NCBI RefSeq assembly: GCF_900112135.1
Contig: NZ_FOLC01000003.1
Span: 242,562-306,561, forward strand
Source: Collimonas sp. OK412
Lineage (GTDB): Bacteria; Pseudomonadota; Gammaproteobacteria; Burkholderiales; Burkholderiaceae_D
Length of the DNA: 64,000 bases
Reading direction: 5' to 3'
Positions 46,309 through 54,417 of the stretch are shown in pieces. The notes under the pieces are model-generated. The model had not been told where the DNA came from and did no database searches. It was given only the letters and a program-made list of their open reading frames with translations. The position numbers and the translations under genes are program-made. The number at the start of each line of letters is the position of its first letter. The stretch's first letter is position 1.

Positions 46309-46340
46309 GGCCGGAAGACAGTCATGTCTTCCGGCCTTTT
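46309..46340 (+). terminator. Terminator after htpG
   Basis: GGCCGGAAGACA (46309-46320) and TGTCTTCCGGCC (46325-46336) form a perfect 12-bp stem with GTCA loop, then TTTT. It shares the core GGAAGACA/TGTCTTCC with the terminator at 50775. Confidence 0.88.
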
Positions 46341-46341
46341 C

Positions 46342-46842
46342 TTATCCTGGCTGTATTGCAAACAAAAACTGCAACTCGCGCTCGGGTGTACCCAATCGCT
46401 TGTACAGCGGGCCACATGGGACCTCCGCCAGTTTGAGCGAGAATTCGATCAAATCTCCCGTGCCCGGGTGATCGCGATAAACTTCCGCAAGGAAGGAAAA
46501 CTCGTTCATGACGCCGACATGGCTGCGGCTCGCGGTTTTCGCATATCGAACCTCGCTCATCTGCGCAATCTCTGCAGCAATGCGCTCCCGAGCGACACCA
46601 TGAGCCGTCAGCACGGATTCAAGTTGTTGAGGGAAACGATCCGCCAACGTCGTAGCCGGAGCCAACGGCAACAGCACTGGCAATAATGTCCGTTCATTCA
46701 CCAGCAAAACTAATTGCGGCCTCCAGAACAGGGCCGTGGCGTACCAGTTGCCGAGCAGTGTGCCGGGCTCATCGCTGCCAGGTTCGATCTGCGGCTTGAT
46801 GCGATCAAGCAGTTTCTTGGTGCAATGCAGGCTGTAGCTCAT
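46342..46842 (-). CDS. DUF6933-like hypothetical protein
   Basis: A 166-residue soluble protein. The segments LHCTKKLLDRIKP, GTLLGNWYATALFWRPQLVLLVNERTLLPVLLPLAP and RSHVGVMNEFSFLAEVYRDHPG resemble the DUF6933 family as I remember it; function unknown. ATG 46842 (MSYSLHC) is preferred because the family begins there; the open frame to 46950 has no homologous look. It sits just downstream of a FitAB-type toxin-antitoxin pair on the same strand, with a 128-nt gap, in a small accessory stretch between htpG and tdh. Confidence 0.65.
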   Translation of the reverse strand: MSYSLHCTKKLLDRIKPQIEPGSDEPGTLLGNWYATALFWRPQLVLLVNERTLLPVLLPLAPATTLADRFPQQLESVLTAHGVARERIAAEIAQMSEVRYAKTASRSHVGVMNEFSFLAEVYRDHPGTGDLIEFSLKLAEVPCGPLYKRLGTPERELQFLFAIQPG

Positions 46843-46970
46843 GGGAGTTCCGGCAACTGTAAGTAGTAGAGAAATTCCTTCCGTTCGATAGAGAACGGTG
46901 GACAAGGGACGGCAACAAGACTTGGTGCATAGCGAACTGCCTTTTACCATGCTGATCCAGCCTGCCGGTC

Positions 46971-47381
46971 CTACGAAAACGGATTTACAAGGCTCACGCC
47001 AGTGCCGATGAAGTCGCTGGTGTTACGCGTAACGACTGTCATGTCATGGATCAAGGCGATCGCGGCAATTTGTTTGTCGATCGGATGTTGATTGCCGGCC
47101 GACATCAGCGCCCCCCACACTTGGGCGCAGTCGCCGTCAAAAGACAGGATGCGGTCCGCATAGACTGTCGCCAGCGTCTGCAGCCATATCTCCAGCATCT
47201 TGGCCTGTGCTGAATCGCCGCGACGCTTGACGATTTCAACGCCGCGGCGTATCTCGCCTATGCTTTGCACCGGCAGATAAATCGCATCGGGATCGACCGA
47301 GCGCCAGAATTTCTGCATGCCAGGGTTGGCCTTTTTCCCTTTGCGGGATTCGCTGATCACATTGGTATCCAGCAGATACAC
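46971..47381 (-). CDS. PIN-domain toxin, FitB/VapC type
   Basis: Probable RNase toxin of a type II toxin-antitoxin pair. The 136-residue PIN domain keeps the acidic residues: Asp in MYLLDTNVISE, Glu in QSIGEIRRGVE, Asp in HPIDKQIAAIAL and Asp in TRNTSDFIG. PPVSS-like regions are absent. The GTG at 47381 is preferred because AGGAGT lies 8 nt upstream, just after the antitoxin gene, giving MYLLDTN as expected for the family. Activity would be held by the RHH antitoxin encoded 15 nt upstream. Confidence 0.9.
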   Translation of the reverse strand: MYLLDTNVISESRKGKKANPGMQKFWRSVDPDAIYLPVQSIGEIRRGVEIVKRRGDSAQAKMLEIWLQTLATVYADRILSFDGDCAQVWGALMSAGNQHPIDKQIAAIALIHDMTVVTRNTSDFIGTGVSLVNPFS

Positions 47382-47396
47382 GCTTTACTCCTGAAT

Positions 47397-47615
47397 TTAT
47401 TCTTGAATTTTGCGCGCATCGAAGTCGTTGTCTTCCCCGACATTCGGCATGCTCGACAAGAAGTCCGCCAAGGAACGCCGTTGAGGCCGCTGCAGCGCTG
47501 CGCGCAGGATTTCCCTATGTTCCGCTTCGGCGCTGCGGCCATGTGAAGCAGCTTGCCGCTTGAGTGCCAGGGTGAGTTCTTCTTCCACGTTTCTAACCAC
47601 CAGGTTTGTAGCCAT
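47397..47615 (-). CDS. FitA-type ribbon-helix-helix antitoxin
   Basis: A 72-residue antitoxin with an N-terminal ribbon-helix-helix (TNLVVRNVEEELTLALKRQAASHGRSAEAEHREILRAAL), the pattern of FitA-like proteins, and a C-terminal tail rich in Asp and Phe (LADFLSSMPNVGEDNDFDARK) that would occupy the toxin active site. FitA-FitB complexes repress their own promoter. It is the first gene of the pair, both on the minus strand. Confidence 0.88.
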   Translation of the reverse strand: MATNLVVRNVEEELTLALKRQAASHGRSAEAEHREILRAALQRPQRRSLADFLSSMPNVGEDNDFDARKIQE

Positions 47616-47770
47616 TGCCGGACCTCATAATCGATTGCAACGCTATCATTCTAGCTAATTCTGCTATCAATGCAAGCATCCGATACGGCTAATGATTGAT
47701 TTTTTACAAAGAATATCTTTTTCAGGCACCGTCTGCGTGAACAACGGGGGAAATTAATTGAATTCTTATA

Positions 47771-47807
47771 AAAAAGGGCTGGAAGACAAATTGTCCCCAG
47801 CCCTTTC
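47771..47807 (-). terminator. Terminator of the kbl-tdh operon
   Basis: GGGCTGG (47777-47783) and CCAGCCC (47798-47804) pair, with an inner GAC/GTC, and on the minus strand a run of six T follows. It lies about 60 nt after the tdh stop. The inner left arm again has GGAAGACA. Confidence 0.75.
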
Positions 47808-47867
47808 GCCGACTTGCGCAGTCTTGCTTGTCGGTCATGTCCGTCGGAAAACCACCGCGATCGTCAT

Positions 47868-48833
47868 TCAGGCAACCTGCTTTTCCGGCCTCGCAGGCTT
47901 GCGTCCGGCCAAGTGCTTCAACATGTCGTCAACCATCTCGCTCAGGCTGTATGCAGGACGCCACGCCCAATCTTCACGCGCACTGGAATCGTCGATCGAG
48001 CGCGGCCATGCATCGGCGATCGCCTGGCGGAAATCCGGCTTATAGGCGATGCTGAACGACGGATAGTGCTGCCTGATGATGTCCACCAGTTCGTGCGGCG
48101 AAAAACTCCACGCCGCCAGGTTGTAGGAACCGGCCACCTTCAGCCGCTCCTTCGGCGCGCTCATCAGTTCGATGGTAGCGCGCACGGCGTCCGGCATGTA
48201 CATCATCGGCAGCGTGCTGTCGATATCCAGGAAACTGGTGTAGTCCTGGCCCGCGGCAGCTGCAAACAGGGCCTGGATCGCGTAGTCGGTGGTGCCGCCG
48301 CCCGGTTCGGCGGAATAGCTGATCAAACCCGGATAACGCAGGCTGCGGATATCCATGCCGTATTTTTCAGCATACCAGCTGCACCAGTGCTCGCCCGCCA
48401 GCTTGGAGATGCCGTAGACGGTCTTGGGATCCATGGCGCCGACCTGCGGTGCATTGTCGCGCGGCGTCGAAGGGCCGAAAGCGGCGATCGAACTGGGCCA
48501 GAACACTTTCGACAGCTTGGCCTGGCGCGCCACTTCCAGCACGTTCAGCAGGCCGGTCATGTTCAGGTTCCAGGCCCACTCGGGATGCTCCTCGCCTTTG
48601 GCCGACAAGGCGGCCGCCAGGTGGTAGATTTCACCGATGCCGTGCTGCTGCACCACTTCGGCCAGGCGCTGGGCGTCGGTCACGTCCAGTTTTTCGTAGG
48701 CCAGTTCCTGGTGCCGGCCCAGGGCTTGTATATCGCTCGCGACCACCTGTTTTGCGCCATGCAGCTTGACCAGCGCCGTCGTCAGTTCGGTGCCGATCTG
48801 GCCGTTGGCGCCGATTACCAGTATTTTTTTCAT
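47868..48833 (-). CDS. tdh: L-threonine 3-dehydrogenase, SDR type
   Basis: Oxidises threonine to 2-amino-3-ketobutyrate with NAD+. The 321-residue extended SDR shows the Rossmann motif VIGANGQIGTEL, NxxG-type region NLNMTGLLNVLE, the catalytic Ser in WPSSIAAFGPSTP and Tyr/Lys in VYGISKLAGE, plus LRYPGLISY and TLPMMYMPDAV, which are typical of the epimerase-like TDH rather than the zinc-dependent TDH. kbl, encoding the next enzyme, lies 11 nt upstream in the same operon, which makes the assignment firm. Confidence 0.92.
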   Translation of the reverse strand: MKKILVIGANGQIGTELTTALVKLHGAKQVVASDIQALGRHQELAYEKLDVTDAQRLAEVVQQHGIGEIYHLAAALSAKGEEHPEWAWNLNMTGLLNVLEVARQAKLSKVFWPSSIAAFGPSTPRDNAPQVGAMDPKTVYGISKLAGEHWCSWYAEKYGMDIRSLRYPGLISYSAEPGGGTTDYAIQALFAAAAGQDYTSFLDIDSTLPMMYMPDAVRATIELMSAPKERLKVAGSYNLAAWSFSPHELVDIIRQHYPSFSIAYKPDFRQAIADAWPRSIDDSSAREDWAWRPAYSLSEMVDDMLKHLAGRKPARPEKQVA

Positions 48834-48844
48834 CGTTCGTCTCT

Positions 48845-50068
48845 TCAGTTTTTTACCAAGCCCAGCTCTTCGCCGGCTTGCCGGAAAATGCCCACGGCGC
48901 GCTGCAATGTCGCTTCGTCATGGACCGCCGACATCTGCACCCGGATCCGCGCCTGTCCCTGCGGCACCACCGGATAGAAGAAACCGACGGCGTAGACGCC
49001 CAGCTCGTACAGGCGGCGCGACAGGTTCTGCGCCACCACGGCGTCGTACACCATCAGCGGCACGATCGGATGGGTCCCCGGCTTGATCTCGAAACCGGCG
49101 TCGGTGATGGCTTTGCGGAAATAGACGGTGTTGCGTTCAAGCCGGTCGCGCAGTTCGGTGGAGGCCTCCAGCAGGTTGAGCGCCTCGATCGAAGCGCCGA
49201 CGATCGCCGGCATCAGCGTGTTCGAAAACAGGTAAGGCCTGGAACGTTGCCGCAGCAGGTCGATCACCTCGCGCCGCCCGGCGGTGAAACCGCCGCTGGC
49301 GCCGCCGAGGGCTTTGCCGAGGGTGCCGGTAATCACGTCGACCTTGCCGAAGATGCCGCGCGCTTCATGCGTGCCGCGTCCGCGCGCGCCCATGAAGCCG
49401 GTAGCGTGGCAATCGTCGACGCCGAGCAAGGCGCCGTATTGGTCGCACAGCTGGCGGATCACATCGAGCTGCGCCACGGTGCCATCCATGGAAAATACGC
49501 CGTCGGTAAACACCATGGAGAAACGGGCGTTGTCGGCCTTGGCCTGCTTCAGGCAACGCTCCAGGTCTTCCATGTCGTTGTGGGCGTAGCGGTAGCGCTT
49601 CGCCTTGCACAGACGGACACCGTCGATGATCGAGGCGTGGTTGAGGGCATCGCTGATGATGGCGTCCTGCTCGCCCAGCAAGGGCTCGAACAGGCCGCCG
49701 TTGGCGTCGAACGCGGCGGCGTACAGGATACAGTCCTCGGTGCCCAGGAACGCCGCCAGGCGCTGCTCCAGTTCGCGATGGATATCTTGCGTGCCGCAGA
49801 TGAAACGCACCGAACTGAGGCCGAAACCATGGCTGTCCAGGGCGGCGTGCGCAGCCTTGATCAAGGCCGGATGGGACGACAATCCGAGGTAATTGTTGGC
49901 GCACAGATTGATCAATTCACCGCTTGCGGTATTGATCTTGCCGCCTTGCGGGCCGAGGATCAGGCGCTCGCGTTTCAACAGGCCGGCGGCTTCGATCCCG
50001 GCCAGCTCGTCGCGCAGGTGGCCATAGAAGCCAGTCGCGCCGGCTTGGGTGCTGATGTCTTGTGTCAT
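48845..50068 (-). CDS. kbl: Glycine C-acetyltransferase (2-amino-3-ketobutyrate CoA ligase)
   Basis: PLP enzyme of the alpha-oxoamine synthase family that splits 2-amino-3-ketobutyrate with CoA into glycine and acetyl-CoA. Clear features are [32 protein letters not shown], the ring-Asp/His pair in [20 protein letters not shown], and the PLP Lys in [14 protein letters not shown]. Length 407 is typical. ATG 50068 has GAGG 8 nt upstream. First gene of kbl-tdh, divergent from the XRE-cupin regulator. Confidence 0.96.
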   Translation of the reverse strand: MTQDISTQAGATGFYGHLRDELAGIEAAGLLKRERLILGPQGGKINTASGELINLCANNYLGLSSHPALIKAAHAALDSHGFGLSSVRFICGTQDIHRELEQRLAAFLGTEDCILYAAAFDANGGLFEPLLGEQDAIISDALNHASIIDGVRLCKAKRYRYAHNDMEDLERCLKQAKADNARFSMVFTDGVFSMDGTVAQLDVIRQLCDQYGALLGVDDCHATGFMGARGRGTHEARGIFGKVDVITGTLGKALGGASGGFTAGRREVIDLLRQRSRPYLFSNTLMPAIVGASIEALNLLEASTELRDRLERNTVYFRKAITDAGFEIKPGTHPIVPLMVYDAVVAQNLSRRLYELGVYAVGFFYPVVPQGQARIRVQMSAVHDEATLQRAVGIFRQAGEELGLVKN

Positions 50069-50103
50069 TGTCTGCCTCGATCTTATATAATATATTGCTT
50101 AAA

Positions 50104-50117
50104 TTCGATATATCGAA
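50104..50117. promoter_or_regulatory. Palindromic operator candidate between kbl and the XRE-cupin gene
   Basis: TTCGATATATCGAA is a perfect 14-bp palindrome 36 nt upstream of kbl and 43 nt upstream of the regulator start. TATATT and TATATAA elements suited as a kbl -10 lie between it and kbl, so a bound regulator would cover that promoter. Confidence 0.65.
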
Positions 50118-50160
50118 CAAGAATTCCACGATAATGCACAAAAACGAGGTTGTCAACCAG

Positions 50161-50751
50161 ATGAGCAGCAATCCGGGGAAAAATTTGGAGGATACACCGC
50201 CCAAGGTCGGCGATACATTGGTCAAGCTGCGCCAGGCCGACGGGCTTTCGCTGGATGCCTTGTCGAAGCGCGCCGGCGTCTCCAAGTCCATGCTATCGCA
50301 AATCGAGCGCAACCAGGCGAATCCCACGGTGGCCGTGGTGTGGCGGCTGGCCAACGCCCTCGGTGTGCCGATCTCGCTGCTGGTCGACGGCAACCAGCCT
50401 GTGCCTGCTTCGATCGAAACCTTGCCCAGCCACGCCACGCCATCGCTGCGCTCGCGCGACGGCCATTGCGTGCTGCGCATCCTGGGGCCGATCGAACTGG
50501 CCGGCCAGTTTGAATGGTATGAACTGTCGGTGGAACCCGGCGGCTGCCTCGACTCGGAGGCGCACGAACCGGCTTCGCGCGAACACCTGACGGTCTTGTC
50601 CGGCATGCTGGAGGTCCAGAGCGGCAGCAACATCACCAAGATCAAGGTAGGGGAAACGGCGCGCTATGCGGCAGACCGTCCCCACTACATCAAGAATGTC
50701 GGCAAGAATGCCGCTACCGCGCTGCTGGTGGTGATCCATAACGGCCAGTAA
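50161..50751 (+). CDS. XRE-family regulator with cupin domain
   Basis: A transcription factor of about 196 residues with an N-terminal HTH (GDTLVKLRQADGLSLDALSK, SKSMLSQIERNQANPTVAVV) and a C-terminal cupin sensor (about 110-195: YELSVEPGGCLDSEAHEPAS, EHLTVLSGMLEVQSG, ADRPHYIKNVG). Proteins of this build regulate catabolic operons and bind a small ligand in the cupin. I choose ATG 50161 because GAGG precedes it; ATG 50134 and the reading from 50062, which would overlap kbl, are alternatives. It is divergent from kbl-tdh, so threonine or a breakdown product may be the signal. Confidence 0.88.
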   Translation: MSSNPGKNLEDTPPKVGDTLVKLRQADGLSLDALSKRAGVSKSMLSQIERNQANPTVAVVWRLANALGVPISLLVDGNQPVPASIETLPSHATPSLRSRDGHCVLRILGPIELAGQFEWYELSVEPGGCLDSEAHEPASREHLTVLSGMLEVQSGSNITKIKVGETARYAADRPHYIKNVGKNAATALLVVIHNGQ

Positions 50752-50774
50752 CAAACGTCGCCGTCAATAAAAAA

Positions 50775-50807
50775 GGCTGGAAGACAATCATGTCTTCCAG
50801 CCTTTTT
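50775..50807 (+). terminator. Bidirectional terminator
   Basis: GGCTGGAAGACA (50775-50786) and TGTCTTCCAGCC (50791-50802) form a perfect 12-bp stem with ATCA loop, preceded by A-run and followed by TTTTT; it lies between the convergent XRE and lipoprotein genes. Confidence 0.92.
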
Positions 50808-50833
50808 GACTTTACCGCCGCTTGCTCCGGCGC

Positions 50834-51286
50834 TTAGTGGGTTACCCGGGTAACGCCGCCCGACGACAGCAGGCGCACGCGGTCGCCGACATTGAAACGC
50901 TCGTCGGCATCCTGGGTAATGGCGCGCAATTCGCCGTTGCTCAGGCGTACGGTGATTTCCAGGCCTGGACGCTGGTTCAGGTTGTTTTCGACCTGGTTGC
51001 CGGCAATCCCGCCGAGCACCGCGCCGACCACGCCGGCTGCAATCGAGCCGTTGCCTTTGCCGATCAGCGAACCGGCGCCTACCGCGCCAAGCGCGCCGCC
51101 AGCCAAGGTGCCGGCGCCGCCGCCGGTGTTCTTGTCGATAGTGACCGGACGCACCGAATCAACCACCGCCATGCGCACCGATTGCTCACCCTGGGCCTGG
51201 CGGCTGGTATATACGTTTGCCGAATTCGGCGTCACGGCGCAACCGCTCAAGGCCACCATGGCTGCGACTACGATCAGGTTCTTCAT
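50834..51286 (-). CDS. Glycine-zipper outer-membrane lipoprotein (SlyB-like)
   Basis: A 150-residue lipoprotein with signal MKNLIVVAAMVALSGCAVTP (lipobox LSGC) and a central glycine-zipper double helix (GGGAGTLAGGALGAVGAGSLIG, GVVGAVLGGIAGNQVE), as in SlyB/PcP/Rick_17kDa proteins, which stabilise the outer membrane or respond to envelope stress. The C-terminal part is a small beta domain (ITVRLSNGELRAITQD, GDRVRLLSSGG). ATG 51286 has GGAG about 10 nt upstream. Stands alone. Confidence 0.88.
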   Translation of the reverse strand: MKNLIVVAAMVALSGCAVTPNSANVYTSRQAQGEQSVRMAVVDSVRPVTIDKNTGGGAGTLAGGALGAVGAGSLIGKGNGSIAAGVVGAVLGGIAGNQVENNLNQRPGLEITVRLSNGELRAITQDADERFNVGDRVRLLSSGGVTRVTH

Positions 51287-51504
51287 TCTTGATAACTCCA
51301 TCATAAATTGCTCTTACACAAAAATTGCCGCATAACCCGCGAAGCGCACCGACAGAAGGGTTGCCCGGGCACGGCGCCGTTGCTTGCAGCATTGGACAGT
51401 GAATCAGTGGATCAGGTTTTGGCCAACTCTGCTCATTTTATCAATTTTTTACAGGCAACTGGCATTTTGCAAGAAACGCATCGCTTTTCACCCGCGCGCC
51501 GGCA

Positions 51505-52254
51505 TCAGCGGCCGCCGGCGACATCGATGAATGCGCCGGTCGAATAAGACGCCTCGTCGGACACCAGCCACATGATCGCGCGCGCCACTTCCTCGGCGCT
51601 GCCGCCGCGCCGCATCGGCACCGTATCCTTGACCCGGTCGACCCGCCCCGGTTCGCCGCCGCTGGCATGGATATCGGTATAGATGACGCCGGGCCGGACC
51701 GCATTGACGCGGATGCCCTGGTCGGCGACTTCCTTCGCCAGGCCGACCGTCATGGCGTCGATCGCTCCCTTGGAGGCGGCGTAATCGACATATTCGCCCG
51801 GACCGCCGAGCTTGGCCGCCATCGACGACAGGTTGACGATGGCGCCGCCCTCGCCGCCGAAGCGGGTCGACATGCGCCGCACGGCTTCGCGGGCGCACAG
51901 GAAACTGCCGACGATGTTGGTGGCGAACACGCGCTGCAGACGGGCTACGTCCATCTCTTCTACCCGCATCTGCCGCTCCAGGATGCCGGCGTTGTTGACC
52001 AGGGCGGCCAGCCTGCCGAGTTGCGCATCCACGGTCTGGAACAGGTTCAGTACGTCGGCCTCCACCGCGACATCCCCGGCGACCGCCAAGGCTTCGCCGC
52101 CGGCCTGGCGGATAGCGTCGACCACCTGTTCGGCGGCGCTGCGGTTATGTACATAATTGACACATACGGCGTAGCCGCGGGCGGCCGCCAGGCGCGCGGT
52201 GGCGGCGCCGATGCCGCGGCTGGCGCCGGTAATCACGATCACTTGTTTCGACAT
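51505..52254 (-). CDS. SDR-family oxidoreductase
   Basis: Classical short-chain dehydrogenase of 249 residues with TGASRGIGAAT for the cofactor, NNAG, catalytic Ser in IVNLSSMAAKLGG and YxxxK in YVDYAASKGAIDAM, and the end motif GAFIDVAGGR. The residues after the first strand (NYVHNRSAA) suggest NADP(H). The substrate cannot be read from sequence. ATG 52254 lies 7 nt after the PaaK-like gene's stop, so it probably ends the ligase/transport operon and may act on the same acid or its CoA ester. Confidence 0.88.
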   Translation of the reverse strand: MSKQVIVITGASRGIGAATARLAAARGYAVCVNYVHNRSAAEQVVDAIRQAGGEALAVAGDVAVEADVLNLFQTVDAQLGRLAALVNNAGILERQMRVEEMDVARLQRVFATNIVGSFLCAREAVRRMSTRFGGEGGAIVNLSSMAAKLGGPGEYVDYAASKGAIDAMTVGLAKEVADQGIRVNAVRPGVIYTDIHASGGEPGRVDRVKDTVPMRRGGSAEEVARAIMWLVSDEASYSTGAFIDVAGGR

Positions 52255-52261
52255 GCTGCCC

Positions 52262-53509
52262 TCATTCGTATTTGCGGGCATCCTCGATGACTTTACCGTC
52301 ATTCGGCAAGCTGCCCGGTGCGACAAGCAAAACCTCGCCGCGCAGTTTGGTCACATCGCGCAGGCTGTCCGCAACCTGCTCGGCGACGGACGCCGGCGCG
52401 CCTTGCGTTTCGCAATGCAGCGTCATCACATCGCTCGCCATGGCGCCGCTGACCACCAGCCGCGCTTTCAGGACCTGCGGATGACGCTTCAGCACTTCAG
52501 CCAGCTGCGACGGGTGGACGAACATGCCGCGCACCTTGGTTACCTGGTCGGCGCGCCCCATCCAGCCCTTGATGCGGGTATTGGTGCGGCCGCATGGCGA
52601 GACGCCCTCCAGCACCGCAGACAAGTCTCCGGTGGCGAAACGTATCAGAGGATAGTCTGGATTGAAGGACGTCAGCACTACCTCGCCCACCTCGCCGGCG
52701 GCAACCGGGTCGCCGCTGCCGGGCCGCACGATTTCCAGGATCAAATCCTCATCCAGGATCATACCCGGATTGAGGCGGCCGTCGCTGAGCGACTCGTAGG
52801 CGATATTACCAACGTCGGCCGATGCATACAATTGCAGCACATGCGGCACGCCGTTGTCGTGGAACCACTGGCGCAGCGACGGCGGCAAGGCTTCGGCGCT
52901 GAGCAGCGCCCGTTGCACGGTGCCGATGTCGGCGCCCATCTCGCGCGCCTTTTCGATGATGATCTTGAGGAAGGACGGCGTACCGACGTAGGCATCCGGC
53001 CGCAGGGCCGACATCGCTTGCACCTGCAGTTCGGTCTGGCCTATGCCGGCCGGGATCACCGCGCAGCCCAGCTTGCTGGCCGCTCCTTCGACCATGAAGG
53101 CGGCTGGCGTGAAATGGTAGGCGAAACAATTCTGTATCAGGTCGCCGGCGCGCAGCCCGAGGGCGCGCATCGGCCGCGCAAAACGCCACCAGTCCTGGCC
53201 GTATCCCTCGGGATCGAAGATCGGCCCGGGCGACACGTACAGGCGGCGCAGCTGGCGGTGCGGCGTGGTGTTCAGGGCGCCGAGCGGCGGTTGCCGCGCC
53301 TGCAGTCCATGCAGGTCCGATTTGCGCGTGAGCGGCAATTGCGCCAGCGCGGCGCGGTCGCGGATCTCGCCGGCGGCGACGCCGTGCAGGATGCGCGCCC
53401 AGCCCTGCGCGCCTTGCGCCCGTGCGATCAATTGCGGCAAGGCGCTCATCAGGTCCGCCTCGCGCTGCAGCGGATGGCGTTGTTCAAGGAAGTCGAGAGT
53501 GTCAGACAT
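52262..53509 (-). CDS. PaaK-like acyl-CoA ligase with altered P-loop
   Basis: A 415-residue member of the phenylacetate-CoA ligase branch of the adenylate-forming enzymes. Recognisable parts are MSDTLDFLEQRHPLQREADL, ALLSAEALPPSLR, LQLYASADVGNIAYES and the hinge TRIKGWMGRADQVTKVRGMFVHPSQL. The usual Ser/Thr/Gly ATP loop (SSGTTGKPT type) is replaced by VSPGPIFDPEG, seen in a divergent subgroup; whether it still makes acyl-AMP is open. ATG 53509 follows livF by 44 nt. Its place beside a transport system and a second ligase suggests an aromatic or related acid as substrate. Confidence 0.85.
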   Translation of the reverse strand: MSDTLDFLEQRHPLQREADLMSALPQLIARAQGAQGWARILHGVAAGEIRDRAALAQLPLTRKSDLHGLQARQPPLGALNTTPHRQLRRLYVSPGPIFDPEGYGQDWWRFARPMRALGLRAGDLIQNCFAYHFTPAAFMVEGAASKLGCAVIPAGIGQTELQVQAMSALRPDAYVGTPSFLKIIIEKAREMGADIGTVQRALLSAEALPPSLRQWFHDNGVPHVLQLYASADVGNIAYESLSDGRLNPGMILDEDLILEIVRPGSGDPVAAGEVGEVVLTSFNPDYPLIRFATGDLSAVLEGVSPCGRTNTRIKGWMGRADQVTKVRGMFVHPSQLAEVLKRHPQVLKARLVVSGAMASDVMTLHCETQGAPASVAEQVADSLRDVTKLRGEVLLVAPGSLPNDGKVIEDARKYE

Positions 53510-53553
53510 GGCAGGCCTGTATGCGTGGACGGAGGAGCAGCGTAGAGGTAATG

Positions 53554-54357
53554 TCAAGCCAGCCAGCGCTTGCGGCGCCGGTAGAATTTCATGTCGCGGA
53601 AATTCTTGCGTCCCGCGCCGGAGACGCCCAGGTAGAACTCCTTCACGTCTTCGTTGCTGGCCAGTTCGCTGGCAGCGCCTTCCATCACTACCCGGCCGTT
53701 TTCCAGGATGTAGCCGAAATCGGCGTAGCGCAGCGCCACCATGGTGTTTTGCTCAGCCAGCAGGAAAGACACGTTTTCGCGCCGGTTCAAATCCTTGACG
53801 ATCTCGAAAATCTCTTCGACCACTTGCGGCGCCAGCCCCATCGACGGCTCGTCCAGCAGGATCATCGACGGCTTGGCCATCATCGCCCGGCCGATCGCCG
53901 TCATCTGCTGCTCGCCGCCGGAGGTGTAGCCCGACTGCGATTTACGCCTTTCTTTCAGGCGTGGGAAATAATCGTAGATCTTTTCCAGGTCGCGCTTGAC
54001 CTGGACATTGCTGGCCTGGCGCGTATAGGCGCCGGTCAGGAGATTTTCTTCCACCGTCAGGTGGCCGAAACAATGGCGTCCTTCCATCACCTGGATCACG
54101 CCGCGCCTGACCAGGTCGTTCGGCGTCAGGCGGTCGACCCGCTCGCCCCGGTATTCGATGCTGCCCTTGGTGACATCGCCGCGCTCCGCCGACAGCAGGT
54201 TGGAGATCGCTTTCAGCGTCGTGCTTTTGCCGGCGCCGTTGGCGCCCAGCAAAGCGACGATCTTCCCTTCCGGCACCGCCAGCGACACCCCTTTCAGCAC
54301 CAGGATGACATGGTCGTAGATCACTTCGATATTATTGATGTTGAGTGCAGTACCCAT
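53554..54357 (-). CDS. Branched-chain amino-acid-type ABC transporter ATPase (LivF-type)
   Basis: ATP-binding subunit of a LIV-family importer. Walker A GANGAGKST, Q-loop region VIQVMEGRHCFGHLTVEENL, signature YTSGGEQQMTAIGRA, Walker B MILLDEPSMGLAPQ and LLAEQN are present. The C-terminus is extended by a basic tail (GRKNFRDMKFYRRRKRWLA) beyond the usual LivF end. It lies after the binding-protein gene in the operon. Confidence 0.92.
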   Translation of the reverse strand: MGTALNINNIEVIYDHVILVLKGVSLAVPEGKIVALLGANGAGKSTTLKAISNLLSAERGDVTKGSIEYRGERVDRLTPNDLVRRGVIQVMEGRHCFGHLTVEENLLTGAYTRQASNVQVKRDLEKIYDYFPRLKERRKSQSGYTSGGEQQMTAIGRAMMAKPSMILLDEPSMGLAPQVVEEIFEIVKDLNRRENVSFLLAEQNTMVALRYADFGYILENGRVVMEGAASELASNEDVKEFYLGVSGAGRKNFRDMKFYRRRKRWLA

Positions 54358-54417
54358 GCTTTCCTCGGCTATGCGGTAAAAAAGCGCCGGCAGCCCGGAC
54401 GGGCGCCGGCGCCGGGA

